A stretch of 64,000 bases of DNA. It comes from Marinobacter piscis. Lineage in GTDB: Bacteria; Pseudomonadota; Gammaproteobacteria; Pseudomonadales; Oleiphilaceae. Below, piece after piece: positions 28,424 to 37,751 of this stretch. The translations under genes and the position numbers were made by a program. Numbering within the stretch: position 1 is the first letter of the stretch; every line of letters starts with the position of its first letter. The stretch is from NCBI RefSeq assembly GCF_007671655.1, contig NZ_VCGX01000001.1, positions 839,917-903,916 on the forward strand. Direction: 5' to 3'. The notes under the pieces were generated by a model. That model was not told the origin of the DNA and searched no databases. It was given only the letters and a program-made list of their open reading frames with translations.

Positions 28424-29088
28424 TGGATATTTTACTGAGTAACGTGGACTGGCCGGAAATCGGCGTTGCAAGCTGGGACACCCTTGTGATGGTCGGCATG
28501 TCGCTGCTGTTCAGTGTTCTGGCAGGCTTGCCTGTCGGTGTGTTGCTGTTTCTGACCGGCAAGCGTCAGCTGCTGGAGCAGCCGGTTGCCTATGCAGTAC
28601 TGTCGTTTGTGGTCAACGTACTGCGCTCCATACCTTTTATTATTTTGCTGATCGTGATGATACCGTTTACCGTGATGCTGATTGGCACGTCTCTGGGCGT
28701 TGCGGGTGCCATTCCTCCCCTGGTTGCCGGCGGGGCGCCCTTTTTTGCCCGCTTGGTGGAAACCTCTCTGCGGGAAGTCGACCGGGGTATCATTGAAGCG
28801 ACTCAGGCCATGGGCGCCAATGTGCGGCAGATTGTCTTCGGTGCCTTGCTGCCCGAGGCGCTTCCGGGCATTATCGCCGGTATAACGGTTACGGCGATCA
28901 CGCTGGTGTCTTATGCAGCCATGTCGGGTGTTATCGGCGGCGGTGGTCTGGGTGATCTGGCGATCCGGTTTGGTTACCAGCGCTTTCAGACCGATGTCAT
29001 GGTCATCACGGTCGCGCTGCTGGTGATTTTCGTGCAGGTACTGCAGATGATTGGTGACCGTCTTGTGCTGTATTTCAGCCGCAAATAA
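28423..29088 (+). CDS. metI: Methionine ABC transporter, permease
   Basis: A 221-residue MetI-type permease with about five membrane helices (for example LVMVGMSLLFSVLAGLPVGVLLF and IPFIILLIVMIPFTVMLIG). The EAA loop that docks on MetN is readable: REVDRGIIEATQAMGANVRQIVFGALLPEALPG. It moves D- or L-methionine across the inner membrane. It lies between metN and metQ in the classic order. Confidence 0.96.
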   Translation: MDILLSNVDWPEIGVASWDTLVMVGMSLLFSVLAGLPVGVLLFLTGKRQLLEQPVAYAVLSFVVNVLRSIPFIILLIVMIPFTVMLIGTSLGVAGAIPPLVAGGAPFFARLVETSLREVDRGIIEATQAMGANVRQIVFGALLPEALPGIIAGITVTAITLVSYAAMSGVIGGGGLGDLAIRFGYQRFQTDVMVITVALLVIFVQVLQMIGDRLVLYFSRK

Positions 29089-29112
29089 CAGAAATTAACA
29101 GGAGAGAATTGA

Positions 29113-29895
29113 ATGAACCTCAAGAAAGCCCTGGTAGCACTCGCTGCCGCCTCCGTTTTCTCTGCCGCAGTGTCCGCAGAGAACCTATCGGTCGCCGCAA
29201 CACCTGTACCCCATGCGGAACTGCTGGAATTTGTGAAGCCAAAGCTGGCAGAGCAGGGCGTGGAGCTGGATGTGAAAGTCTTCACCGACTATATTCAGCC
29301 AAACGTTCAGGTAGACCAGAAGCGTATGGATGCCAACTTCTTCCAGCACCAGCCGTACCTGGACGAGTTCAATGAAGGCCGGGGCACAAACCTGGTGACC
29401 GTTGCCGGTATTCATATTGAACCGTTTGGTGCCTACTCCAACAAGGTAGATTCTCTGGATGAGCTTCAGGAAGGCGCGGTTATCGCTATTCCCAATGATC
29501 CCACCAACGGTGGCCGGGCGCTGTTGCTGCTACAAAAAGCAGGGCTGATTACCCTGAAAGAAGACAGCAAGATTACGGCAACTCCCCGTGACATTGCCGA
29601 GAACCCCAAAAACCTCGACTTTAAAGAGCTGGAAGCGGCAACACTGCCCCGGATTCTCGGTCAGGTAGATGTGGCCCTTATCAACACCAACTATGCCCTG
29701 GAAGCCGGATTGAATCCGTCTGAAGACGCTCTGATCATTGAAGGCTCCGAGTCACCGTATGTGAACATTCTGGTCGCGCGGCCTGACAACAAGGACAGCG
29801 AGGCTATGCAGAAACTGGCCCAGACGCTGAAGTCTGATGCTGTGCGGGACTTTATCAAAGAGAAGTATGAAGGTGCGGTTGTCCCGGCCTTCTGA
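29113..29895 (+). CDS. metQ: Methionine ABC transporter, substrate-binding protein
   Basis: A 260-residue NlpA/MetQ protein. Recognisable blocks are VAATPVPHAELLEFVKPKL, VDQKRMDANFFQHQPYLDEF, VAGIHIEPFGAYSNKV and IAIPNDPTNGGRALLLLQKAGLI. The N terminus (NLKKALVALAAASVFSAAVSA) is a type I signal peptide; there is no lipobox cysteine, unlike E. coli MetQ, so this one is probably free in the periplasm. GGAGAG precedes the ATG, and a strong terminator follows. Confidence 0.95.
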   Translation: MNLKKALVALAAASVFSAAVSAENLSVAATPVPHAELLEFVKPKLAEQGVELDVKVFTDYIQPNVQVDQKRMDANFFQHQPYLDEFNEGRGTNLVTVAGIHIEPFGAYSNKVDSLDELQEGAVIAIPNDPTNGGRALLLLQKAGLITLKEDSKITATPRDIAENPKNLDFKELEAATLPRILGQVDVALINTNYALEAGLNPSEDALIIEGSESPYVNILVARPDNKDSEAMQKLAQTLKSDAVRDFIKEKYEGAVVPAF

Positions 29896-29923
29896 TCACA
29901 GTCAGGCAGACATATAAAACGAA

Positions 29924-29959
29924 AAAAGCCGGACAGTTGCTCGCAACTGTCCGGCTTTT
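29924..29959. terminator. Bidirectional terminator after metQ
   Basis: A long perfect stem (AAAAGCCGGACAGTTGC and its complement, about 17 pairs) with a two-base centre and A/T runs on both sides. It ends the metNIQ transcript and could also serve the convergent peroxiredoxin gene. Confidence 0.95.
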
Positions 29960-29980
29960 GCATTCAGTGCCTGTGGTTTA

Positions 29981-30634
29981 TCAGTCACCGCCCCAGTTGG
30001 TACTCGGGTCTGGTGTCATCCGCAGGTAAGACTTCACCTCTTTGTAGCCTTTCGGGAAGCGCTGCTTGATTTCATCTTCGTCCTGCAGCGACGGCACAAT
30101 TACCACATCCCCGCCGCGTTCCCAGTTGCCCGGGGTGGCGACTTTGTGGTCATCGGTCAGCTGCAGAGAATCAATCACCCGCAGAATTTCATTGAAATTA
30201 CGGCCGGTGCTGGCCGGATAGGTGATGATCAGGCGAACTTTTTTGTTCGGATCAATCACGAACAGCGAGCGTACCGTAAGTGTGCTGTCGGCATTGGGGT
30301 GGATCATGTCGTACAGTTCGGCAACTTTTCCGTCGTGGTCTGCAATAATCGGAAAGTTCACCGTGCAACCCTGGGTTTCGTTGATGTCCTTGATCCACTC
30401 ATGGTGGGAGTCAACCGGGTCGACGCTTAATGCCAGTGCTTTAACGTTGCGCTGGGCAAATTCGTCTTTGAGCTTTGCTGTCAGCCCCAGTTCGGTTGTG
30501 CACACAGGCGTAAAGTCTGCCGGGTGGGAAAACAACACTCCCCAGCCATCACCCAGCCAGTCGTGGAAGGAAATCCTGCCTGCACTGGAATCCTGTTCGA
30601 AGTCCGGTGCGGTATCGCCTAGTCGTAAAGTCAT
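29981..30634 (-). CDS. 1-Cys peroxiredoxin (Prx6 type)
   Basis: A 217-residue peroxidase that reduces hydrogen peroxide and alkyl hydroperoxides. The peroxidatic cysteine lies in FTPVCTTE (about residue 46), preceded by VLFSHPADF. The arginine in LTVRSLFVIDP and the long C-terminal domain with RGGDVVIVPSLQDED are typical of the Prx6 subgroup, which lacks a dedicated resolving cysteine. Cytoplasmic. It stands alone with its own GGAG ribosome site. Confidence 0.95.
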   Translation of the reverse strand: MTLRLGDTAPDFEQDSSAGRISFHDWLGDGWGVLFSHPADFTPVCTTELGLTAKLKDEFAQRNVKALALSVDPVDSHHEWIKDINETQGCTVNFPIIADHDGKVAELYDMIHPNADSTLTVRSLFVIDPNKKVRLIITYPASTGRNFNEILRVIDSLQLTDDHKVATPGNWERGGDVVIVPSLQDEDEIKQRFPKGYKEVKSYLRMTPDPSTNWGGD

Positions 30635-30774
30635 ATTTACTCTCCTTTGATGCTGCTTTTTACGATCTTATTTGATTATCCGGCAGTCATGCTACCGGGC
30701 CAGTTTAATGAGTATATACAAGAATCATTGGTGCCAAACCACAGTATTACAAGGGGGGTGTTGACCCAGCTCAT

Positions 30775-32127
30775 TTAACCCGCCGCTTTACTCTGTTCAA
30801 AATGGATTTTGGTCAGTCTGAACACAACCGGACTGAGGAGCATAAGAGCGATCAGGTTAGGCAGAGCCATCATGGCGTTCAGGGTGTCAGCCACAAGCCA
30901 GATCAGCCCGAGGTTTACCGTAGCACCCAGCGGAATGGCGAGGATCCACGCAACCCGGTAAGGCACAATGGCCTTGCCTCCGAACAGAAACTCAACACTA
31001 CGTTCGCCATAAAAAGACCAGCCGAGCAGGGTTGTAAATGCGAACACGGCCAGAGCGATAGTAACCACGTAGCCTCCAACACCTGGCAGGGTCTCTGAGA
31101 AGGCCATGGAGGTGAGTGCCGCGCCGGACTCACCGGAGGTCCAGACCCCCGATGTTATAATGACTAGTCCGGTGATGGTGCAAATGATAATGGTGTCAAT
31201 AAACGTACCCAGCATGGCAACCATACCCTGATGGATCGGGTTTTGGGTCTGGGCAGCGGCATGGGCGATTGGCGCAGAGCCCAGACCTGCTTCGTTGGAG
31301 AAGATCCCCCGGGCTACACCAAACCGGATAGCGGCCCAGACGGCCGCGCCGGCAAACCCGCCTTCGGCGGCGGCAGAGCTGAAGGCATGTCTGAAGATCA
31401 GGGTAAAGGCTTCAGGGATGCTGGTGAGGTTCACCGCCAGAACCGCGAGCCCGGCAATCAGATAGGAGATGGCCATCAGCGGTACAAGGGCACTGGCCAC
31501 CTGTCCGATGCGTCGAATGCCGCCGATCAGAACCAGCGCGACCAGCACCATCAGAATAATACCGGTAATCCAGTGTGGCAGGCCAAACGTGGCTTCCATA
31601 ACGTCGGCAACCGAGTTGGCCTGAACGGTATTGCCGATACCGAAGCCGGCAATGGCGGCGAAGGTCGCAAACAATATGCCCAGCCACGCCCATTTTTTAC
31701 CAAGGCCGTTACGGATGTAATACATGGGGCCGCCCACGTAGGAGCCGCCCTCGCCAATTTCCCGGAAGCGCACCGCAAGCACAGCTTCTGAGTATTTTGT
31801 GGCCATACCCACCAGTGCCGTGAGCCACATCCAGAACAAGGCGCCGGGGCCGCCTAAGAAAACCGCCGTTGCCACGCCGGCAATGTTGCCGGTTCCGACT
31901 GTGGCGGACAGGGCGGTCATCAGTGCCTGGAAGGGCGGAATCTCGCCCTCTGAGCCGGCGCCGCTGCGGCCTTTCCACATCTGCCGGAAACCGGACCCGA
32001 TGTTCAGCATCGGCATCAGTTTCAGACCCAGGCTCAGAAACAGTCCTACGCCAAGAATAAGGACCAGCATGGGAGGGCCCCAGACCAGTTCGTTGACTGT
32101 ACCTATGATGTTTTCAATGGCTTCCAT
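30775..32127 (-). CDS. Sodium:alanine/glycine symporter (AGCS family)
   Basis: A 450-residue membrane protein with about ten to eleven helices. The AGCS signature is present near residues 75-100 (ATVGTGNIAGVATAVFLGGP), with FSNEAGLGSAPIAHAAA later, both of which line the Na+ and amino-acid site. It imports alanine, glycine or a similar amino acid with sodium, fitting a marine host. It stands alone; the CBS-domain gene diverges from it. Confidence 0.95.
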   Translation of the reverse strand: MEAIENIIGTVNELVWGPPMLVLILGVGLFLSLGLKLMPMLNIGSGFRQMWKGRSGAGSEGEIPPFQALMTALSATVGTGNIAGVATAVFLGGPGALFWMWLTALVGMATKYSEAVLAVRFREIGEGGSYVGGPMYYIRNGLGKKWAWLGILFATFAAIAGFGIGNTVQANSVADVMEATFGLPHWITGIILMVLVALVLIGGIRRIGQVASALVPLMAISYLIAGLAVLAVNLTSIPEAFTLIFRHAFSSAAAEGGFAGAAVWAAIRFGVARGIFSNEAGLGSAPIAHAAAQTQNPIHQGMVAMLGTFIDTIIICTITGLVIITSGVWTSGESGAALTSMAFSETLPGVGGYVVTIALAVFAFTTLLGWSFYGERSVEFLFGGKAIVPYRVAWILAIPLGATVNLGLIWLVADTLNAMMALPNLIALMLLSPVVFRLTKIHFEQSKAAG

Positions 32128-32340
32128 GGGCTTCCTTTCTTTGTGTGTGCCTGGCCCTGATGCGGTGTTGATTCAGGTAAGGGGTTCAGCGGAACGAGTT
32201 TAGTCAGATCTGAGCATGTGTAAACTGTCTGATAAAGGAAATTGAGGAAACGGGGCCGATTGCCTATTGTTTTAGAGTACAGTAAGGCTTTCTGGCCCGG
32301 CTATGGTTGCCGGGTTGATCAACCAGTCGAGGAGTCAGCG

Positions 32341-32772
32341 ATGAGTGCGCTCAGAGTGTCCGATATAATGTCCAATCATATTGCGCCACTGAGGTGTGGA
32401 ACACCACTTACGGAAGTGGTCCGGACATTACTGGAAAACCATATCACCGGGCTGCCGGTGGTTGATGACAAACGACATGTGGTGGGGTTTGTGTCTGAGC
32501 AGGACTGCATCCACGCACTTCTGGTCAGTAACTATCACTGCGAAGGTGACCCGGTGGTAGACGATGTTATGTTCCACGAACCCTTACCGGTTGATCCCGA
32601 CATGGCGATCGTGGACCTGGCCCAGAAGCTCGGCTCTGGTAAGCCAAAAGTGTATCCTGTGGTTGAAAACGAAAAACTCATTGGCATTGTCACGCGCACC
32701 GCCGTGCTGGCTGAGCTTGCCCGGATTGGTTGCGGGCTGGAGCTTTCAAAGCGCAGCGGTGCCAATAACTGA
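32341..32772 (+). CDS. Two-CBS-domain protein
   Basis: A 143-residue protein made of one CBS pair: VSDIMSNHIAPLRCGTPLTEVVR with ITGLPVVDDKRHVVGFVSEQD, then VDDVMFHEPLPVDPDMAIVDLAQ with VYPVVENEKLIGIVTRTAVL. CBS pairs bind adenine nucleotides or related ligands and regulate a partner; none is evident nearby. The ATG at 32341 follows GAGGAG; a longer reading from 32242 is unlikely. It lies 29 bases before fghA and may share its messenger. Confidence 0.9.
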   Translation: MSALRVSDIMSNHIAPLRCGTPLTEVVRTLLENHITGLPVVDDKRHVVGFVSEQDCIHALLVSNYHCEGDPVVDDVMFHEPLPVDPDMAIVDLAQKLGSGKPKVYPVVENEKLIGIVTRTAVLAELARIGCGLELSKRSGANN

Positions 32773-32801
32773 TCAAGCCGTTACTTTCTTGAGAGGGCGC
32801 T

Positions 32802-33647
32802 ATGGAACTGTTATCCACTAACGTCAGTTTTGACGGAGAGCATCGTCGCTACCGCCACACATCTGCGACGCTTGAGTGCACAATGGAGTTTGCTGTGTAC
32901 CTGCCGCCGGTTGCAGTGGGAGCAAACCCCCAACGCGTGCCGGCTCTGTGGTGGCTGTCAGGGCTTACCTGCACCGATAAAAACTTTATGGAAAAAGCGG
33001 GCGCCCATAAAAAGGCAGCGGAACTGGGCATCGCGATTATATGTCCGGACACCAGCCCCCGCGGCGTTAACCTGCCCGGAGAGGACGACAGCTACGACTT
33101 CGGCAGTGGCGCCGGTTTTTATGTCAATGCCACCGAGCAACCCTGGGCGCCTCATTATCGCATGTACGATTATGTGGTTAAGGAGTTGCCCCAGTTGCTT
33201 GAGAATGAGTTGCCGCTAACCGACAAACGCAGCATCAGCGGCCACTCCATGGGCGGTCATGGAGCACTGATCTGTGCGCTTCACAATCCGGGACGCTATG
33301 CGTCTGTATCTGCGTTTGCGCCCGTTGCACATCCGACTGAATGCCCCTGGGGCCAGAAGGCATTCAAGGGCTACCTGGGTGATGATACGGCAAAGTGGGA
33401 AGAATGGGATGCAACCCTGCTGATCCCGAAAGCTACAGAGCGTCTGCCTCTGCTGATTGATCAGGGTACGGAGGATCAGTTTCTGGAAACCCAGCTGAAT
33501 CCGGATGCGTTGGTGGAGGCCTGTAAGCAGCATGACCATCCGATAAATCTGCGAATGCAAAAGGGCTACGATCATAGCTATTTCTTTATCGCTTCGTTTA
33601 TCGATGATCATCTGAACCACCACTCCCGGGCTTTGGGCCAGAGCTGA
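32802..33647 (+). CDS. fghA: S-formylglutathione hydrolase
   Basis: A 281-residue alpha/beta hydrolase that splits S-formylglutathione to formate and glutathione, the last step of glutathione-dependent formaldehyde detoxification. The nucleophile elbow is SISGHSMGGHGALICAL (Ser near residue 149). The catalytic aspartate lies in DQGTEDQFL and the histidine in YDHSYFF. LWWLSGLTCTDKNFMEKAGA is also characteristic. The partner formaldehyde dehydrogenase gene is not adjacent in this window. Confidence 0.94.
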   Translation: MELLSTNVSFDGEHRRYRHTSATLECTMEFAVYLPPVAVGANPQRVPALWWLSGLTCTDKNFMEKAGAHKKAAELGIAIICPDTSPRGVNLPGEDDSYDFGSGAGFYVNATEQPWAPHYRMYDYVVKELPQLLENELPLTDKRSISGHSMGGHGALICALHNPGRYASVSAFAPVAHPTECPWGQKAFKGYLGDDTAKWEEWDATLLIPKATERLPLLIDQGTEDQFLETQLNPDALVEACKQHDHPINLRMQKGYDHSYFFIASFIDDHLNHHSRALGQS

Positions 33648-33681
33648 GTGCTTTACCGCCTGACACCGGCCGGCGATTGCG

Positions 33682-35073
33682 CTAAAGGCCTGTCTCCGGG
33701 CGGTAATGAAACAGTCTCCACCCCAGCAACACGCTGGCACAGACCAGCCCTCCGGTCAGTCCTACCCAGAACCCTGCGGCCCCCATGGCAGGGGCAAGCA
33801 GGTCAGTGAACGTGAGCGTATAGCCCAGCGGTAACCCCACGCCCCAGAATGAGAACAGCATGATCACCATAGGGATGCCTGTATCTTTATAGCCTCTCAG
33901 TGCGCTGATGCAGGTAACCTGGATCACATCGGCAACCTGAAAGAGAGCCGCAAACATCAACAGGCTTACGGTCACTGCCTGTACCTCTGTGTCGCTGGTG
34001 TATAAGGCGGAGATACTGTGCGAAAAGGTGAACAGGAAGGTGGCAAACACCAGCGCTGTCGCCGCAGAAAGAATCAGAGAGCTGCGGGCAATCAGGCGAG
34101 CCGTGTCAGGAGCACCCGCCCCCATAAGAAAACTGACTCTTAATGTCAGCGCCATTCCGATACTCAGGGGCAGCATGAACAGCAGGGAGACCACGTTCAG
34201 CGCAATCTGGTGGCCCGCCACCACAACAGGGCCAAGCGGCGCAAGAAATAATGCAATTACGGAAAAAACGCTGACTTCCACAAAAATGGTGGACCCGATG
34301 GGCAGACCAACGCTCAGGATATAGCGAATCAGGGCTGTGTCCGGCCTGGCACGGGCTGCAATCAGATTAAACTGTTTGTACAGTTTGCTGCGGCTCAGAT
34401 AGATGAGCATTGCGATGGCCGCAACCCCGTTGGAAAGAGACGTTGCCCAGCCACAGCCAACACCGCCCATGGCCGGGAGCCCGAGTTTTCCGTAAATAAA
34501 AATATAATTCAGCGGCAGGTTTAACAAGGTGCTCAGTACGGCAAACACCATAATCACCCGTGTATGCCCCAGGCCGTCGGTCAGGCCCCGGAGCGCAGCC
34601 ATTAAAAGCAGAGCCGGAATCCCCCAGACAAACGCATTCAGGTAACCCTGGGTGATGCGTGCCGTATCGGCTTCGAGGTTCAGCCCTTTCAGAATCGGGT
34701 GCACATTGGTGAGTAGCAGAATCATAATAATGGAGCCAGTACCGGCAATGTACAGGCCCTGCCAGGTAGCAGGCATTACTTTTTCTGTTCTGCGGGCGCC
34801 ATTGTAACCAGAAATAATGGGCTGCAACGCCCCCAGTGTGCCCATAAAAAACAGGAACAGGGGCGTCCAGAGACTGCTGCCTATGCCTACGCCGGCCAGG
34901 TCTTCTGCGCTGGCATGGCCAGACATCACCGTATCGATCACGCCATTGGCTATCTGGGCGATCTGGGCAATCAGGATTGGTCCGCCAAGAATAGCCAGGG
35001 TTTTCCACTCGGTCAGAGTTCGTGAAACCAGAGATTTACGAACTTCGGGCAAAGGCTGGTGAACTTCATCCAT
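33682..35073 (-). CDS. MATE-family multidrug efflux transporter (NorM-like)
   Basis: A 463-residue protein with twelve predicted helices. The first repeat starts LAILGGPILIAQIAQIANGVIDTVMSGHASAEDLAGVGIGSSLW, and the second half repeats this pattern from about residue 235 (GLPIGSTIFVEVSVFSVIALFLAPLG). MATE pumps expel cationic drugs with Na+ or H+. The ATG at 35073 gives a standard N terminus; a reading from 35169 adds an unsupported 32-residue leader. It converges with fghA. Confidence 0.9.
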   Translation of the reverse strand: MDEVHQPLPEVRKSLVSRTLTEWKTLAILGGPILIAQIAQIANGVIDTVMSGHASAEDLAGVGIGSSLWTPLFLFFMGTLGALQPIISGYNGARRTEKVMPATWQGLYIAGTGSIIMILLLTNVHPILKGLNLEADTARITQGYLNAFVWGIPALLLMAALRGLTDGLGHTRVIMVFAVLSTLLNLPLNYIFIYGKLGLPAMGGVGCGWATSLSNGVAAIAMLIYLSRSKLYKQFNLIAARARPDTALIRYILSVGLPIGSTIFVEVSVFSVIALFLAPLGPVVVAGHQIALNVVSLLFMLPLSIGMALTLRVSFLMGAGAPDTARLIARSSLILSAATALVFATFLFTFSHSISALYTSDTEVQAVTVSLLMFAALFQVADVIQVTCISALRGYKDTGIPMVIMLFSFWGVGLPLGYTLTFTDLLAPAMGAAGFWVGLTGGLVCASVLLGWRLFHYRPETGL

Positions 35074-35203
35074 AAAATACTGATCCGGGTTGCAGGGCGC
35101 AGAACAGCTTACCTGAGTGTGATGGAGTACGTCATAGGGAATTGCGCGCAAAGATACTGAAAACAGCACTGAAAACCGCTACAGTATTCGTCCAATTTTC
35201 CGG

Positions 35204-36088
35204 GTGGCAGTGCATATGGGACTACTGGTTTTTGTAACCGTACTCTGGGCTTTTTCTTTCAGTCTGATTGGCGAGTTTCTCGCCGGACAGGTAGACAGTG
35301 ACTTCGCCGTTTTGAGCCGGGTCCTGCTGGCAACGCTCATTTTCCTGCCGTTTACACGCTGGCGGGGTGTGCCCGGAGGCCTCCGGCTGGGGATTTTAGT
35401 GGCAGGCATGCTGCAGTTCGGGGTGACCTATCTGTGCCTTTACCGTTCTTTCAGTTATCTGACCGTGCCGGAAGTGTTGTTATTCACTATATTTACGCCA
35501 CTTTATGTCACTCTGATTGACGATGCCCTGTCCCGGCGGTTTTCTCCCATTGCGCTTGTGGCTGCCGCCATCGCCACCTTTGGTGCGGGCATTATTCGTT
35601 ATGATGGCCTGAGCGAAGATTTTATTACCGGCTTCCTGTTACTGCAGGTGGCCAACCTTGCGTTTGCTGGCGGCCAGGTGGGTTATAAGCACGTTATGGG
35701 TCGTTACCCGGTGGATATACCTGCGCACCGCACCTTCGGGTATTTCTTTATGGGGGGACTGTTGATTGCCCTGCCTTCCTTCATGATTTTTGGCAGCGCA
35801 GAGCGCCTGCCAACAACCGCTTTGCAATGGGGCATACTGACGTGGCTGGGCGTAGCCGCCTCCGGGCTTGGTTTGTTTTTGTGGAACCGGGGAGGTTGTA
35901 AAGTCGATGCCGGCACACTGGCCATTATGAATAATGTCCTGGTCCCGGCGGGGTTGTTAGTGAATCTTCTGATCTGGAATCAGGATGCAGACCTGCAGCG
36001 ACTGGCTACAGGTGGTGCGGTTATCGCCTTTTCACTCTGGATCAATGCCCGCCTTCACCCCCGGGCCCGGCTGGCGGGAGCAGCCTGA
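35204..36088 (+). CDS. EamA/DMT-family transporter
   Basis: A 294-residue protein with ten hydrophobic helices in two EamA repeats (LLVFVTVLWAFSFSLIGEFL at the start; GYFFMGGLLIALPSFMIFG and WGILTWLGVAASGLGLFLWN in the second half). These proteins export metabolites such as amino acids; the substrate here cannot be read from sequence. A GTG at 35204 or an ATG at 35216 can serve as start. It diverges from the MATE gene across a 130-base gap. Confidence 0.87.
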   Translation: MAVHMGLLVFVTVLWAFSFSLIGEFLAGQVDSDFAVLSRVLLATLIFLPFTRWRGVPGGLRLGILVAGMLQFGVTYLCLYRSFSYLTVPEVLLFTIFTPLYVTLIDDALSRRFSPIALVAAAIATFGAGIIRYDGLSEDFITGFLLLQVANLAFAGGQVGYKHVMGRYPVDIPAHRTFGYFFMGGLLIALPSFMIFGSAERLPTTALQWGILTWLGVAASGLGLFLWNRGGCKVDAGTLAIMNNVLVPAGLLVNLLIWNQDADLQRLATGGAVIAFSLWINARLHPRARLAGAA

Positions 36089-36242
36089 CCCACAGGTGCG
36101 CTCCGGTCGGATGGTACAGGAGACTGCCCTTACGGCTGGCATCCCGGCGCCAGTACTGGCAGAATCCTCACCCAGTTGCCCGGAAAATGTCTGTGGCATC
36201 CTCAACTTGTGATTCCTCAGCCAAAAGCACAGGAACAATAAA

Positions 36243-37640
36243 ATGACTCAGTATAACCCTGCCCCGGACCAAGACCCTGGGAGAGCGCGAGGCCTCTGGT
36301 CTTCCCGTTTTGCGTTTATTCTAGCGGCCACAGGTTCAGCTGTCGGCCTCGGCAACATCTGGAAATTCCCTTATGTAACCGGTGAAAACGGGGGCGGAGC
36401 CTTCGTTCTGGTGTATCTCCTGTGTATCGCTATTATTGGCGTGCCGATCATGATGGCGGAAATATTCATCGGCCGCAGTGGCCGGCATAACCCCATCGGC
36501 AGTATGAAGCTGGTAGCTGAGCGCAACCTCAGGTCGCCAGCGTGGCGGATTTCCGCTGTGATCGGTATGCTCGCTGCCTTTGCAATTTTGTCCTTTTACT
36601 CCGTTATCGGCGGCTGGGCGGCATCCTATGTAAGCCATGCCGCCATGGGAGACTTTACCGGCGGTACAGCCGAGTCTGTCGGCAACCTGTTCAGTGGCCT
36701 GCTGGCAAGCCCTATGCAGCTGCTGGCCTGGCACACATTGTTTATGGCCCTGGTGGTACTGGTGGTATCCCGAGGTCTCAAACATGGCCTGGAGCGGGCT
36801 GTGACCATTCTTATGCCGGCACTGTTTGTGCTGTTGTTAATCACCGTGGGTTACGCTACCACCACCGGCCATTTTGGTGAGGCGGTGAGCTTCCTGTTTA
36901 CCCCCGATTTCAGCGCGCTGACAATTAATGGTGTCCTGGTTGCGCTCGGCCACGCGTTTTTCACGCTGAGCCTGGGTATGGCTATTATGATGGCGTACGG
37001 CTCGTATCTGGGGCGTGATATTGCCGTCGGGCGCACGGCTGTCAGCATTGGCCTGATGGATACCGTTGTTGCCCTGCTTGCCGGTCTCGCCATTTTTCCG
37101 GTGGTATTTGCCAACGGGCTCGAGGCCGGAGCCGGACCAGGGTTGATTTTCCAGACTTTGCCACTGGCCTTCGGCAATATGCCCATGGGCAGCCTGTTTG
37201 GCACTCTGTTCTTCATACTTCTTGTGTTTGCGGCCTGGACATCCGGTATTTCATTGCTGGAGCCGGTTGTAGAGTGGGTAGAGGAAAACACAAGTATGGG
37301 CCGTTCCGGCAGCGCTCTTTCGGTTGGCTTTTTGTGCTGGCTGCTGGGTATTACCACAATACTATCGCTGAACGTCTGGTCCGACGTTACTCCGCTGGCT
37401 ATGTTTGAGCGCTTTGAAGGGCAAACAATCTTCGATCTTCTGGACTTCTTTACCGCCAACATCATGCTGCCGCTGTCTGGCCTGTTAACGGCAATTTTTG
37501 TCGGCTGGTTTGTTGCTAAAGAGTCCCTGAAGGATGATCTGAAGCTGAGCAGTGGCGCCTTCAGCCTGTGGCTGAACATGCTGCGCTTTATCACTCCGGT
37601 CGCGGTTGTTATTGTCTTTCTGTACAACCTGCTTGTATAA
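36243..37640 (+). CDS. Neurotransmitter:sodium symporter (NSS/SNF) family transporter
   Basis: A 465-residue protein with eleven or twelve helices. The first helix carries the signature SRFAFILAATGSAVGLGNIW and then KFPYVTGENGGGAFVLVYL, the unwound Na+/substrate site of LeuT-type carriers. It probably imports an amino acid with sodium. A strong terminator follows directly, so it is a single-gene transcript. Confidence 0.94.
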   Translation: MTQYNPAPDQDPGRARGLWSSRFAFILAATGSAVGLGNIWKFPYVTGENGGGAFVLVYLLCIAIIGVPIMMAEIFIGRSGRHNPIGSMKLVAERNLRSPAWRISAVIGMLAAFAILSFYSVIGGWAASYVSHAAMGDFTGGTAESVGNLFSGLLASPMQLLAWHTLFMALVVLVVSRGLKHGLERAVTILMPALFVLLLITVGYATTTGHFGEAVSFLFTPDFSALTINGVLVALGHAFFTLSLGMAIMMAYGSYLGRDIAVGRTAVSIGLMDTVVALLAGLAIFPVVFANGLEAGAGPGLIFQTLPLAFGNMPMGSLFGTLFFILLVFAAWTSGISLLEPVVEWVEENTSMGRSGSALSVGFLCWLLGITTILSLNVWSDVTPLAMFERFEGQTIFDLLDFFTANIMLPLSGLLTAIFVGWFVAKESLKDDLKLSSGAFSLWLNMLRFITPVAVVIVFLYNLLV

Positions 37641-37653
37641 ATCACGGCTAAAC

Positions 37654-37694
37654 AAAAAAGCCCGGAGTGCACCACTGCACTCCGGGCTTTTTTT
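37654..37694. terminator. Terminator after the NSS transporter
   Basis: A perfect stem (AGCCCGGAGTGCA and TGCACTCCGGGCT) with a CCAC loop, flanked by an A-run before and a seven-base T-run after. It separates the transporter from msrAB. Confidence 0.95.
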
Positions 37695-37751
37695 ATGGAA
37701 CCGGAAAACAGATAAGCTGTCAAAACAGCCTGACCTTCCGGGAGAGAGAGG

